Shown one piece after another: positions 11,831 to 23,301 of a DNA stretch of 64,000 nucleotides (position 1 is its first letter; every line of letters starts with the position of its first letter). Position numbers and translations under genes: made by a program. The stretch is from Larix kaempferi. Lineage: Eukaryota; Streptophyta; Pinopsida; Pinales; Pinaceae. Under the pieces are notes generated by a model that saw only the letters and a program-made list of their open reading frames with translations, did no database searches and had not been told where the DNA came from. Where the stretch lies: positions 32,139,001 through 32,203,000 of the forward strand of contig BSBM01000232.1 of NCBI GenBank assembly GCA_027924585.1, read 5' to 3'.

Positions 11831-13174
11831 TTTGCATTTTTTACCCCTTTTTGAACCCAAAAATTTGCTGCAATATTTTCTGCACCTGCACAGCCACCTG
11901 TTCTATCTGCATCCATACTTACCTATAGCCTTTTTCTACAGTTTTCTTTCTGTTCCATTTACAGAGTTTTTCAAGTTTAAGCATTTCAATTGAAAAAAGA
12001 AAATTTTGCATTACAAGTTTAATTTCTGCATTATTATTATTGGTTACAAAGTTTCCCACCCCGTGGCACTTTTGATTGGGTTCATTACCTCACACGCACA
12101 CACTCTGTCACCTAATTCAAGTGAGCCTTAAAATACTACTTAACACAACCAACATTCTAACCCCACTTGGGGAACACATAAGAATATTGTAGTTAGGTAG
12201 GACAAGGGGGATATGCATCCAAATAACACCCCTCGGTCGCTTACACTTGAGACATAGTTGTTGTCCATTAGGGAACCAAAATCTCCTAGTATTTTTTGGC
12301 ACGGTCACAACCAGTTTATCAGAGGGCCTCTCCCTTAGGAGGGTTGAAGTAGCCACACTAGTTCCGGAGGCCTAAGTGGAATACCGCAATCCATTCAGTA
12401 ACCGAAGGCTACCTACTTGTTGGTCTGCATGTGGTGATTCCTTTTAGGCCCACACAGTGATAGGACCGGAGCTGCAGATTCACCTTTTCTGGACGTGTCA
12501 TGAACGGGGTATCTTAGTTGCTTTTCTTCTAGGATTTCCTTACCCGGTGTCCCTCCCGGTAGAGGGATATCTTTAGCCACTTGGCTCTACTATCCATATT
12601 GTCTGACTTGGATTTCATCACCTTGCAAAGGATATGTCTGGTTGAGTCATAATACTATTTAGCTAGGTGTTTGCATGCTCCCTTACCTCCCTTTGGTCTA
12701 GCGAGTCCACTATTTTTATTTTTTAGGAAACCTGCTACTTGTTGGTATTCTGACCATTGTTGTTGACTCTCCGCTTATTGTAGCACAGCTGTTACAGTGA
12801 GTGTTTTGAGCCGGTTGTTGGCCTGAGTGTCGTATTTTTTTCGCTCTCCTTCTGCACACTCGGCTGCATTAGGGTTTTTGAGCTGTTTATCACTCGACAC
12901 AACCCCCATATAATTGACACCATCTGTCACCATTGAGTCCCCGAGACATTCTCGACGCCTCTGGGGTGAGCCCCCAAGACATTCTCAGCGCCTCTGGGGT
13001 GAGTCCCCGCAACACAGTTCACTTGACATCACCTATCATAGACGTAGAGCTTCATCAGTCGACTCCATTCATCGACGACATAGAGCTCCGCCCCCCAGCT
13101 CTGACGCCCCTTATTTTACATCTAATTTTGAGGCAGAGTCCGAGAACCCCATTTAAACTGCACCAACCAGCCCC
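11831..13174 (+). other. Untranslated leader of element A before gag
   Basis: No protein-like frame is seen. Parts are alike in style and order to the leader of element D (39291-40995). It holds a 33-bp tandem repeat at 12934-13015. Confidence 0.6.
12934..13015. repeat. 33-bp tandem repeat in the leader of element A
   Basis: The unit starting TGAGTCCCCGAGACATTC occurs at 12934, 12967 and (partly) 13000, exactly 33 bp apart. Confidence 0.85.
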
Positions 13175-15380
13175 ATGGCTGGCATGACTTCCAACCCTTT
13201 CTTTGTAGGGACCATTGGTGGAGCGTCCACCACCACCCTAGCTACCACACCTGCTTTGGGTATGCCCTCGATGGGGCCACACCCACCATCCCGATTACTG
13301 TGCCAATTCCAGTGGCTAGCATACCCAACCCCACACCACTAGTGACTCACACTACCCTTGGCGGCGCAGGACCATCCCATACCACCTTCATTCCTCCACC
13401 TAGGGGAAACATCCCCAACCTGAACCCAGCCCCTACACTTGGGGGCATTGGCCCCAACACTTGGGGGCATTGGCCCCAACGTGGCCACGACCACCAGTAT
13501 GTCACTTTCTTCTACTAGTTTTCCATTCATGGCTAGTCTCAACCTTCCTGACCTGGCCAGACTGACCAACGATCCCATCAGACACGACCCTGCGTGGCCT
13601 CACATGTACACCAAGCTCCCATCAGGCATCCCTAAGTTTGAGGGCAAGACAGGTGAAGACCCTCAGAGCCATATTATGTCATTCCATCTATGGTGTTCCT
13701 CCAACTTCATAGTGGATGACTCTGTCTGCCTCCGTCTGTTACAACGCACTCTCACTGGCTCTGCAGCCAAATGGTACATCGATCAGCCCCATGGGACCCA
13801 TGCCACCTTTACTTCCCTCGCCTTGACCTTCTTGCAGTTCTTTCAGTTACTTGTCTCTTATGATGCGAGAGTTGAGATCCTACTGTCTTGCAGAGAGAAT
13901 ACGGCCCCACATCACTGACCATATTCATGAGTAGCGTCGACGCCGAAGCCTGTGCAAAATTAATTTAGATGACCGTATCTTCTTAGATTGGTTTCTAAAA
14001 TCTCTCCTTCCTATCATTGCCAAGGATGTGGCATCCGAGCGACCCCAGTCCGAGGAAGAGGCCATCCTCAAAGCCCAGCAATTTGACCTTATTTATGCCC
14101 AGTCTGGTTATCTATATACCATTATACCTGACGCCCCCCACGGCAATTCCTCCCGAAATGATGCGCCGGGGGCATCCCATGCCGTAGATGGCATCATTGG
14201 CCGTATTACCTCGCATAACCAGCCCTTTTCCATAGCATGCACTAGCCATGGCCCCGACCTTTCGTGGGATACATCCCACTCTGGAGAAACCAATTCATAT
14301 GCTCCCATGGCACATAATCACCATTCCCACAGACCCTCATGTCCACCTCAGTGCTTCGGCCATGCATCCCCCGCTTACGTCCTCCTAGTCGCACCTCAGC
14401 CATATTATCACCCACAGGTCGCGCAAGCTCCTGTATCCTCTCAAGACACCCCTACTTATTATCCGCCACAGGCAGCACCTGCGGCAAACCCACAACCCCT
14501 CACACAGACGTATCAGCAACCCCCACAACGTTCAGCACTTGCACTGCATCCACCCACTTATTATCCACCGCAGCCTTCTCTCGCACCTGCACAACCCCAG
14601 AACCCACTTGCCGCCCAAGGGCAAGTGTATGCGCAACAAAATTTGCAGCAGAACCAAAATAGCCATTGCCAACAAGGCCAGTAAAATCGCGACAAAGGAT
14701 GTAACTGCGGGAACAACCCCCCTCTAGACTAAGGCGGCCAACCTCCTAATCCCCCAAACAATAATAATGTGGCACCTGCCAACCAAAATCCCGACAAGCC
14801 ACCCAAACAAGCCAAAAACCCTAATTTGCGAACGAACCATCCTTGTTCTATTTGCGAGGTCTATGGCCATTACACACACACTTGCCCACATTTGGAGCGG
14901 GCCCAACAACTCTTGACCGATGATGCCCACCGCCAAGGGCATGCGGCACCTTAGGCACCACCTAACCCCCCACCACCTCAGACTCAACCCTTGGTGTTAC
15001 AGAACCCTTTACCAACCCAAGGTGTGGTGAACACTCAACCGTTATCTCCCCCTCAAGGAAACGTGCCTCCACAACAACAAATCACTTATGCAGCCCCTGA
15101 TCAACCCATGCTAGACTCAGGTACCCATCACTTGTTAATGATGTAATCCACCGATGTCAACCTTCAAACCCGTTGGAACCAATATGGTTCCACCCTTGAA
15201 GCCCCTCCCGCGATAAAAACACCAACACTCTTCCCACCAATCAGTCGTTACGAACACCTCCGGCCCCATTAGATGGTGCCCCGAAAGCCCCTCGCTTCCC
15301 ACTTCGTCGCATCAACAATAACCCCAATGCTCGTGCCACGTCTAATTACAAAATTGTAGATGAATTAGCTCAGTCCCTCG
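13175..15380 (+). pseudogene. Gag of element A, broken
   Basis: The Gag core is clear at 13540-13920: LNLPDLARLTNDP, then FEGKTGEDPQSHIMSFHLW and RTLTGSAAKWYID, matching the retrotransposon Gag family (PF03732 type) and the intact homologue in element D. The frame slips near 13280, again near 13915 and back near 15290, with several stops between. After a Pro/Gln/Tyr-rich stretch (14330-14680) comes a CCHC zinc knuckle at about 14838-14886 (CSICEVYGHYTHTC, spacing C-X2-C-X4-H-X4-C). Gag forms the particle and binds the element RNA through the knuckle. The start at 13175 (MAGMTSNPFF) is the first ATG of a frame with the right character. Confidence 0.85.
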
Positions 15381-15385
15381 CAAGC

Positions 15386-17345
15386 ATGTCTGTGTTAGAG
15401 GTCTTAAATAACTGTCCTACACAGCGCAAGACTTTGCTATCAGCCATTAGTGCTATTGACCCAACTGATTCACGAATGATGGCCTTCGATTTGGACCAAT
15501 CTGAACCATGCCTGCCTTCCACATTAGCGTTCCAAGTTTCTGTATCCGTTCGGAATCTTGTCATCCATTGGTGCATCATCGATGAGGGTGCCTCTACATG
15601 CGTTATGTCCACATTCGTTTGGCAGGAGTTGGGATCCCCTACTCTCTAGCAGTCCACCACTGCATTGCGAGCCTACGATGGCTGTTCGACTCAACCCCAA
15701 GGTCTCTTAGCTAATGTCCCCATCCAGTTGGCTGGTAAAATAGTGCTTATTGACATAGAAGTCATCAACGCCCAACTTGATTGTAACCTCTTACTTGGAC
15801 GCAGTTACATGTACGCCATGCGGGCGGTTGCCTCATCCGTTTTTCGTACCATGATGTTCCCCCATGAAGGATGCGTGGTCAAGATTGATCAACTCACCTA
15901 TTACGATCCCAATGCCCCCGCTACACCCGAAAACGTTCTCCCCATGGTTGAACAACCTGCTTGCGGTGCATCTACCTCGTTGGTTTCCTCAGTGGGACCC
16001 AAAATTTACTCAGATACGCCGATGACTTCCACATTCCAATCTATTCCACCCCCGTCACTAGCAACCGAAATATCTAACTTATGTACCCTCTCCCACAATA
16101 CACAAACACCCAACCATCAACCGCCCTTGCTAGCCCAACCACCATTGGTACCTAGTCATGTTGGTGTTACACCCATCCATACGATCCCCTTCCTATTCCC
16201 CCCTTTGGGAGTAGTAAGCACCCCGGTTATGGCTACTCTCAGCCTCCCCGGGTTAACTTTAGGATTACATGTGTGGTATCTCACGCCTCCCGTTTCCCCT
16301 CCGACACCAAATGTCGTCCTACAACCTGTGCAACCCATCACCACTACTAGTCAACTACCTCCCGGTGTCACTACTCCTTCCTCATCCACCAGTACCACCC
16401 CTCTTATCAAGCACACTAGGGGAAGAGGCCCACAACCATACACCGCTCTACCCCCGCCCAAAACAGTTAAACGTCCCCCCGTGTTTCGCACTCCTCCCAA
16501 ATGCTCTTTGTGTGATGAGTTCGGCCATGCTACCCATCAATTTCCATAATTACCCGCATTACAAGAGCACATGCAAATGCTTGATGATGACCCCAATATC
16601 CCAGTTGTCCAACTCGACCCTACCCCTAAGCCTCGTGATAAATCACTGCGTACCAACCACCCTTGTGCAATATGCGGTATTTACGGCCATTACTCACATC
16701 ACTGTCCAGATCTCCCAGATTACAGAGCAGCTCTATACGAGATGAATAATTTGGACCTCGAGACGTCTCCCCCCACCATTGAAGAGATACACCCCCTGGA
16801 ATCTCCGCCAACCGGAGATGTCAATACCATTTATATGATCTCTTCTACTAGTGATCCCTCGTCAACCGATTTGACGACCCAAAGTTTCCACAATGATGAG
16901 GAGATTCTCGAGGCTCTTACTACACCTGATTACCCCTGGGAGGATATGCACCATCATTCCTATTTCCTCCCAGAAGAGTCCTCCCCCACCACAACCACCC
17001 AATTTTCGGTTGAGTCCAAAGATTTCCGCCCCACCAAAGTCGACAGGATTAAAGATCCCGTTCCTGATCCCGATGCCTTTGAGGAAGGTAACATGGCCAA
17101 TATTTCACCCATAATCCACATTGATATCTCTGCTCCAGCTGGTTCTCCTAAAATCATTACGTTAGGAGCCTCCTGCACTGAGTATGAGATCGGAGAGTAC
17201 AAAAAACTTTTCCAAGAGTTCCGCGATGTCTTTTCCTAGTCCTATACTGACATGCCTGGTCTTGAACCTACTATCATAGAGCACCACATTGACACATGGC
17301 CAGATGTGCCCCCGTTCGCCAGAAACAACGCCCTATTCACCCATT
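15386..17345 (+). pseudogene. Protease and long linker with two extra zinc knuckles (element A)
   Basis: One frame with stops at 15647, 16547 and 17237 carries an aspartic-protease-like core: IDEGASTCVMS near 15580 (active-site region, DEG instead of the usual DTG/DSG) and LDCNLLLGRSYMYAM near 15780, as in element D. Behind it is a Pro/Thr/Ser-rich linker with two further knuckle-like motifs: CSLCDEFGHATHQF (about 16502, last Cys lost) and CAICGIYGHYSHHC (about 16663, complete). The second closely resembles the Gag knuckle including the preceding RTNHPC, which suggests a duplicated segment. The linker ends in FQEFRDVFS and IIEHHIDTWPDV, the usual lead into reverse transcriptase. Confidence 0.8.
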
Positions 17346-18459
17346 AAATCTCCCTGTCGTTAAAGCAGAGATTGAGAAACTTCGCACAACAGGATTCATT
17401 TATCCTATTGCATACACCACTTGGGTTTCTAACCCCATCCCTATTAACAAGACACAAGGCACCATCCGAGTATGTACTGACTTCCGTGATTTAAACCAAG
17501 TATGTCCCAAAGATAACTTCCCCACGCCATTTATTGACCAACTCATCGATGCGTGTGCGGGTCATGAAGTCCTATCCTTCATGGATGGCTTCTCTGGATA
17601 CAACCAGATTCAGATCCACAAGGAAGATCAATACAAGATTGCCTTCACCACCCCATGGGGAACGTTTGCCTATCGTGTCATGCCTTTTGGCCTTAAAAAT
17701 GTTGGCGCCACCTTCCAGTGGGCCATGACCTATTGTTTTCACAATTTGGTCCATATCCTATTAGTCTATCTTGACGATCTCACATCGCGTTCCAAGAACC
17801 GATCCGACCACCTCAATGACCTCCGACAAGTTTTTCTAGGTTGTCGCAAGTATCAGTTCCGCTTGAACCCACTCAAGTGCGTCTTTTGCGTTCCGACAGG
17901 CTGGTTGTTAGGTTTCATTGTTTCCCACAAAGGAATCGCTGTAGACCCCCTCAAAGTTCAAGCCATATTAGACCTTCCCGCACCATGTACGCTCCGGCAG
18001 CTACAAAGCTTACATGGGAAATCTAATTTCCTCCGCCGCTTCGTTCCTGATTATGCCACCACAGTTCATGGTTTCTTACATCTGCTTCGTACCCACATAC
18101 CATTTGTTTGGGATGACCAGGTGCAAGCCGCCTTCGAAGCCCTTAAAAAATCTCTCACGCAAGCCCCTTTGATCTCCCCTCCGGATTTCTCTCAGGACTT
18201 CATCCTTTACGTCTCGGCATCCGACCATGCCGTGTCAGGGGTCCTGGTTCAAGAAGACGCTGCTCGCCAGGAGCATGTCATTTATTATGTCAGCCAAACC
18301 TTGTCTGGAACACCCCTACGTTACCCATATGAGGAAAGATTGTCCCTTGCCGTTGTCTTTTCCATCCAAAAATTGCGCCATTACATTTTACTCAGTCATA
18401 CTACAGTTGTCGCCAACTCCAACCCCATGGTCTACCTTTTAAACCGGCGACTTCTGTAA
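17296..18459 (+). pseudogene. Reverse transcriptase and classical RNase H of element A
   Basis: The 387 residues contain the Ty3/gypsy reverse transcriptase blocks in order: VCTDFRDLNQVCPKDNFPTP (about residue 60), FMDGFSGYNQI, AFTTPWGTFAYRVMPFGLKN, the catalytic LVYLDD (about residue 156) followed by SRSKNRSDH, and GFIVSHKGI. The RNase H part follows from about residue 265 (FILYVSASDHAVSGVLVQE). The catalytic aspartates are intact. It joins the upstream frame through a one-base slip near 17310 and continues into integrase in the same frame past a TAA at 18457. The enzyme copies element RNA into DNA in the cytoplasmic particle. Confidence 0.92.
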
Positions 18460-19887
18460 GGTTGTGTTGCCAAATGGGTAATAATACTCCAAGAATATGA
18501 CCTAACTTTCACAACCCCTAAGAGCACTAAATCCCTCACGCTTGCCTAGCTCATCACCGACCTCCCATCCCTTTTTCTATCACCGCCAATCTCCGATGAG
18601 TTACCAGACAATTATTTGTTCATCATCTTGTCAGACGACCCATGGTACGGTGATATTCTGCTATACCTTCGCACGCATAATTTTCGACCAGCGATAAATT
18701 GCGATGGACGCCGCCGTATTCGTCACCATGCCTCTCGGTATCTCCTCTTTGGAGATGTCCTTTACCGGAGAGGGGTTGATACTATCCTCCATCGTTGCCT
18801 TACACACGAGGAAGCCGAACAAGTGCTCAACGACTGTCATAGCGGCGCCTGCGTCAGGCATTTCTTTGGAATGGCCACCGCCCAGAAGGTAATCCGCGCC
18901 AGATACTTTTGGCCTACGTTGTTCATCGACTGCATCACTGCAGTAAAGCATTGCCATAATTGCCAACTCTTTGCCCCTAAGGCCCGGACACCACCCGACC
19001 CACTCCACCCAGTCGTCACCATTGGCCCATTTTGCAAATGGGCCATTGACTTCAGGGAATGTAAACCCTCATCCGCCAACGACCATAAGTACATCATTGT
19101 CGCCATCGACTACTTCACCAAATAGGCTGAAGCCATGCCCACCTTCAACTGTAAAGCCGACACTGCTGCCCGTTTCTTTTTTAACCATGTTATCACACGA
19201 TTCGAGGTCCCCAAACAGCTTGTATCAGACCATGGTTCACATTTTGAAGATGCCATTTGACGCGAGTTGTCAACTCTCCTTAAGTTCAAACATCAGTATG
19301 CCTTTGCTTACTACCCCCAAGGGAACGACCAGGTTGAGGCCATTAACAAAATTTTGAAAACAATCCTCCAACGCACTGCTGACCAACATAAGTCCAATTG
19401 GCATCACATGCTTTTCCCCGCATTATGGGCTTACTGTACATCAACTAAGACCGCCACCGGTTTCACCCCTTTTCACTTAGTTGACGGCGTCGAATCTGTC
19501 CTCACCATCGAGTGTCAGATCTCCGCTCTACACATCGCTATTGAAATTCTCCCCGACACCTCCCCACTTGAACAACGCCTACTATTATTAGAACAAGCTG
19601 ATGAGGACCGTTGCGCAACCCTCCAAACCATTGAAGCTGCCAAGAATCGCTCCAAAGCTGGTTACGACAAACATGTCCACCCACGTGCTTTCTGTGAAGG
19701 AGATCTAGTTCTCGTTTACAACCAAGCCCATGACAAGACCGGTAAAGGGAAGTTCGAATCCATGTGGCAAGGCCCTTACATAGTGCATATTTGCCTTGGG
19801 CATGTGGCATATATTTTAACTGACTCAGAAGGCCACCCCTTGCGCAACCCCCGTAATGGGTTGTATCTTAAACGCTTTTATCCTTAA
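18460..19887 (+). pseudogene. Integrase of element A, interrupted only by stop codons
   Basis: It is in the same frame as reverse transcriptase, with stops at 18547 (TAG), 19123 (TAG) and 19258 (TGA) but no frameshift. The zinc-binding region is seen as DCHSGACVRHFFG followed by CHNCQ; the catalytic triad can be placed at WAIDFRE, LVSDHGSHF and GNDQVEAINK. The C-terminal part has KFESMWQGPYIVH, typical of gypsy integrases without a chromodomain. Integrase inserts the DNA copy and makes the 5-bp target duplication seen here. The frame ends NGLYLKRFYP at a TAA. Confidence 0.9.
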
Positions 19888-19987
19888 TAATCCCACGGAC
19901 CCATTGGTCCGTATTGTACAGTTTTCTTTCTTTTTGTTTTCACTTTTTTACCGCAACCTTACATTCATCATTTTTGCATGATCACAG

Positions 19988-20416
19988 ATGGACCATCTTC
20001 CACCTTATTACATTGGATTCGTTGATGGAGCAAGTCGCTGGTCTCCTAACCTGGCCTCCGCAGCATGGGTCTTATATTCCCCTTCACATGAGATGATTCA
20101 CCTTGACGAAATGTGCATAGGCGCTGCTACCAATAACCAGGCTGAGTATGATGCTCTGACCGGTCTCCTAACTACTGCCCTTCAGATGGGTATCTGTCAC
20201 CTTCATGTGTTCCTTGACTCCCAGCTGCTTGTCTCCCAACTCAACAACTGCTACTAGGTGCGTGATCCTCGCCTCTTCAGAAAGTTCCTACGCACAAAAC
20301 AGCTAAGCCGACAATTTGAATCCATAACATTCACCCATGTCCCAAGAGCTTAGAATAGTGTTGCAGATCAAATGGCTAACAACATCCTCGACTGGCATAT
20401 CAATCACACCATGTAA
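19988..20416 (+). pseudogene. Second, archaeal-type RNase H of element A (aRNH)
   Basis: A separate frame 100 bp behind integrase begins MDHLPPYYIGFVDGASR and has the RNase H pattern: first Asp in GFVDGAS, Glu in NNQAEYDAL, Asp in VFLDSQLLVSQ, and Asp in NSVADQMANN. A dual RNase H set is a known mark of the plant Tat lineage. Two in-frame TAGs (20255 and about 20352) break it. The ATG is directly preceded by a pyrimidine-rich stretch ending CACAG, a possible 3' splice site; element D has the same arrangement. Confidence 0.85.
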
Positions 20417-20824
20417 ATCATCCATTATGCTTAATCATCCCATAAAAAAACATATAAAAATCCCAAAAAGACTGCATCTACAACAACGGGAATCCACGTG
20501 CCTATCATACCACACCATTTGCATCCATGTGCAATAACATAACAAAACACTATACAGGGGCATCCACGTGCTTATCATAACACATACAAAATAATACAGG
20601 CGCATCCACGTGCATACAAAAAATCATCACCGCAAAAAATGAATCCATGTGCATATATATATAAATATATCATCGTCATATACATGTCATGAGTGTCCCA
20701 ACACTCAGTTATACAAAAAATATACATCAAGGAGCCCCAACAATATCCCTGTCATAAAATACATGCCATCTATACAAAAAATCTCGAATTCCCATATGCA
20801 TCGGGGGGGAGTCCCCAGCACTCC
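20417..20824. other. Spacer between aRNH and the antisense gene, with CATCCACGTGC repeats
   Basis: Non-coding and A-rich. The word (G)(A/C)ATCCACGTGC and close variants recur about seven times between 20480 and 20660; they contain the palindrome CACGTG or a one-base variant. The stretch is the 3' end of both the sense aRNH frame and the antisense gene. Confidence 0.6.
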
Positions 20825-22186
20825 CTAATGAGAGTCATATCCCCCATCTGAATCCTCCTCACCAGCCTCCTTTGCTGCGGACTCCTCCTCTCCGCGCTCC
20901 TCCTTCGGTTCCTCCGGATCCTCCTCTGGATCCTCCTCATCCCCCTGTCGATCCTGACCCCTAGTCGCCTCGGCCATAACTGCCACCCGAATCAAGATAG
21001 ACTGCCAATCCCGTGGAGCCTCGTGACAGGCCTCGACTACATCTCGATCCAGCTCCCTCCACCCCTCGTCAGAGACCCCAACCAGTAGACGGTAGAAGGT
21101 AACTCACAGGGCCTCCAAAGTGCCCTCCGCATCTTGCTGCCGTACCTCCCCCTGATCGGGAAAGGCTGGCACTACTATATGCCCCCGACGCTCCCGATGC
21201 CCTGGTGGTGGAAGCGGTCCCACATCTGCATCAAACCAAATCACAACTAGTCAGAATCATCATATATATATATATATATCTAACATAAAAAAATCCAATA
21301 TAAAACAATCAAAATGCTAGATACGTACCATCTGGGCCCCAAGCCTGCCCTGGGGGTTGTTTTGCCTCCGGATCTCGTCAGTAGTCCATACCAGTGTATG
21401 GATAGTCATCAAAGGTCAATGGCAGCTGCAACCACTGCAAGTAGAGCTCCTGCGTGAAGTACCACCCACCTCTCCCCCACCCCGTCGACACATCATCTCA
21501 CCCCACCGCACCATCCGCGGCTCCCTCAAACCCCCAGCCCGGATCGGCACTCTCAGTCACAGTGTCGGCACCCGCTCCATAAAGAAAGAACACAGGAATG
21601 ACCCGTAGCAGAACCCCTTTCCAGATTCCTTCATCGAGGTCAGCTGCCGCTGAACACAGGTGAGGAACATCTGGCCCCAAGAAAAGTAGGTCCCCTGTAA
21701 TAACGTCTCGAACAACTGCATCTGTCCCCGAGACACCCGGTTGGTCCCCTGCGACCCCAACACTCGGACCACACATGACGCAATCGCCCGAACTGATGGC
21801 TCCTCCAAGTCACAAATCAATAGTGCATTCTTATGCACTATTACACTAGGAAGGCAGTACCGATCCAGTATCTCCTCCATGTCCACATCCGCGGACACCC
21901 GTGGCTGGGTATCCGCCACCCTACCCAAACATGGTAGTCCTGTCAGAAATTACACGTCTGCCAGGGTGAGCTCTAGTCTCTCCCCTTGCACCATGAAACA
22001 CAGACTATTAGGCTCCTAGAAGCCCACCAACCTGTTCAGCAGTAGTGCTGCTGAACGCATCATCGACACCTGTGCGAACTTCAACAGTCCGCACAGCCCC
22101 AAGGTCGCCCGGACATGTTAGTCACCCCGTATATAGTCCATCAGGTTATCCGGTATATCACGCTCTCTCCAGAGTACCCTCGGCAT
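20825..22186 (-). pseudogene. Antisense plant-mobile-domain-like gene of element A, decayed
   Basis: Minus-strand homologue of the open antisense gene in element D. Exon 1 (22186 to 21329) starts MPRVLWRERD after a splice-acceptor-like CAG, then has LCGLLKF, GERLELTLADV, FLTGLP, YGSFLCSFFMERVP and PPGQAWGPD. These align with LCRCGLLKF, GQTLELTVEDI, FITGLS, YGSILCTFFFERMP and PGGAWGD in D. The intron 21226-21328 (GTACGT...GATGCAG) is in the same place and phase as in D; exon 2 begins DVGPLPPPGH and ends in a strongly acidic tail (GDEEDPEEDPEE onward) at a TAG ending at 20825. Several stops and at least one frame slip make it a pseudogene. Its function is unknown; the domain assignment rests on the pattern (E/Q)LTLxDVxxLTGLP. 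Confidence 0.75.
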
Positions 22187-22257
22187 CCTGTCAATCCCAC
22201 AACGAAAACTCATTAACATATCATCTAATAAACCATCATCCCCCCCGGTATGACTCC

Positions 22258-22528
22258 ACAATCCCGATCCAGATCGCAACTATAGGGCCCCATGCCGCGA
22301 TCCCAAATCGCAGCTATCGGGACTAAAGCCACGGTCGCAGATAGCGCCTGTGGAGCCCACAGCTGCGATCGCAGATCGTGGCTGTCCCAGCCACAACTGC
22401 GATCCCAGATCGCGACTGTCCTGTCCACAACCGCGGGTGCGGATCGCGACTACCCAGGCCATAGCCGCGATCCTGGATCGCAGTTGTGGAGGCCACAGTC
22501 GCGATCGCAGATCACGGCCATCGCCTCG
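22258..22528. repeat. 34-bp tandem array rich in GCGATC/GATCGC (element A, 3' side)
   Basis: Eight units, seven of 34 bp and one of 33 bp, follow one another from 22258 (for example ACAGCTGCGATCGCAGATCG... at about 22359). Each carries GCGATC and an inverted GATCGC-like word. The array lies about 70 bp upstream of the first recognised exon of the antisense gene. The GCGATC core is shared with the leader array at 11330-11830. Confidence 0.92.
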
Positions 22529-23301
22529 CAAGCCGTGGTCCACACCCACGTGGACCGTACAACCCCCCCTGAGGACCCACTACCCACCCAAATCCAGAAA
22601 AAATTAAAGGTCTGAGTTTAGTGGAATACCTGCAACTCGCGGAAATGAAATCGATCGGTCCAATCGCCCAGAAATCTCAAATCCGCTCTGGCCCACCACA
22701 CTCTCTGTCAAAGTCAACCGCACAAATGACATTTGGCATTATGGGTCCATTTACTATTTATAGACAGTTGAATTTTCTTGATTTGGCCATTATGGATCCA
22801 TACGGAGTCTGTTTTCCAAACTGTTTCCACCATTGAAATCAGCATGACGAGACCTTCATAATAGTCGACTCGGTTTCTATTTTTCTCTGAACCCCTTTTT
22901 TGGAATTTTTTCCCCACACGTTGCCATCTCGATTTGCGTGCCACATTGGCCATTGTCAGTTTTTAGCATTCCTTATACCATCGGATTCAGTTTTCCAAGC
23001 TCGTGATGATGCTTGAGATCATTTCTCGCTCTCACTCGATACAGTTCCAACATCGTGTCCCGACACCTTGCTGCCTCGATTTGCGCACCACATCGGTCGC
23101 CATCGAATTGTAACACATTTATACATGAGCCATTCACTCCATTCATACTGCAATTATTTCGTTATTTTTCCGCCATTCATCATCCCGCAAGGAGGCCCAC
23201 CAGTGTTCCCCCCCAACCTTCGTTCTTGGTTCTCATCGGTGTCCCTTGATTGAACACTCTCTCCTTGCTTGGCCATTCCTTTTGTTCGGTATAATTTTAT
23301 C
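22529..23301. other. Non-coding 3' region of element A
   Basis: No protein-like frame is recognised on either strand. The antisense gene may have an upstream exon or its promoter here. Confidence 0.5.

Noticed and set aside
11274-11837. 187-residue minus-strand open frame
   Set aside because: It runs through the 65-bp GC-rich array; its Arg/Gly/Ala-rich repeats come from the DNA repeat and several frames on both strands stay open for the same reason.
22258-22528. Regular 34-bp repeats resembling a CRISPR array
   Set aside because: Units are adjacent with no unique spacers, they are diverged, and the context is a plant retrotransposon.
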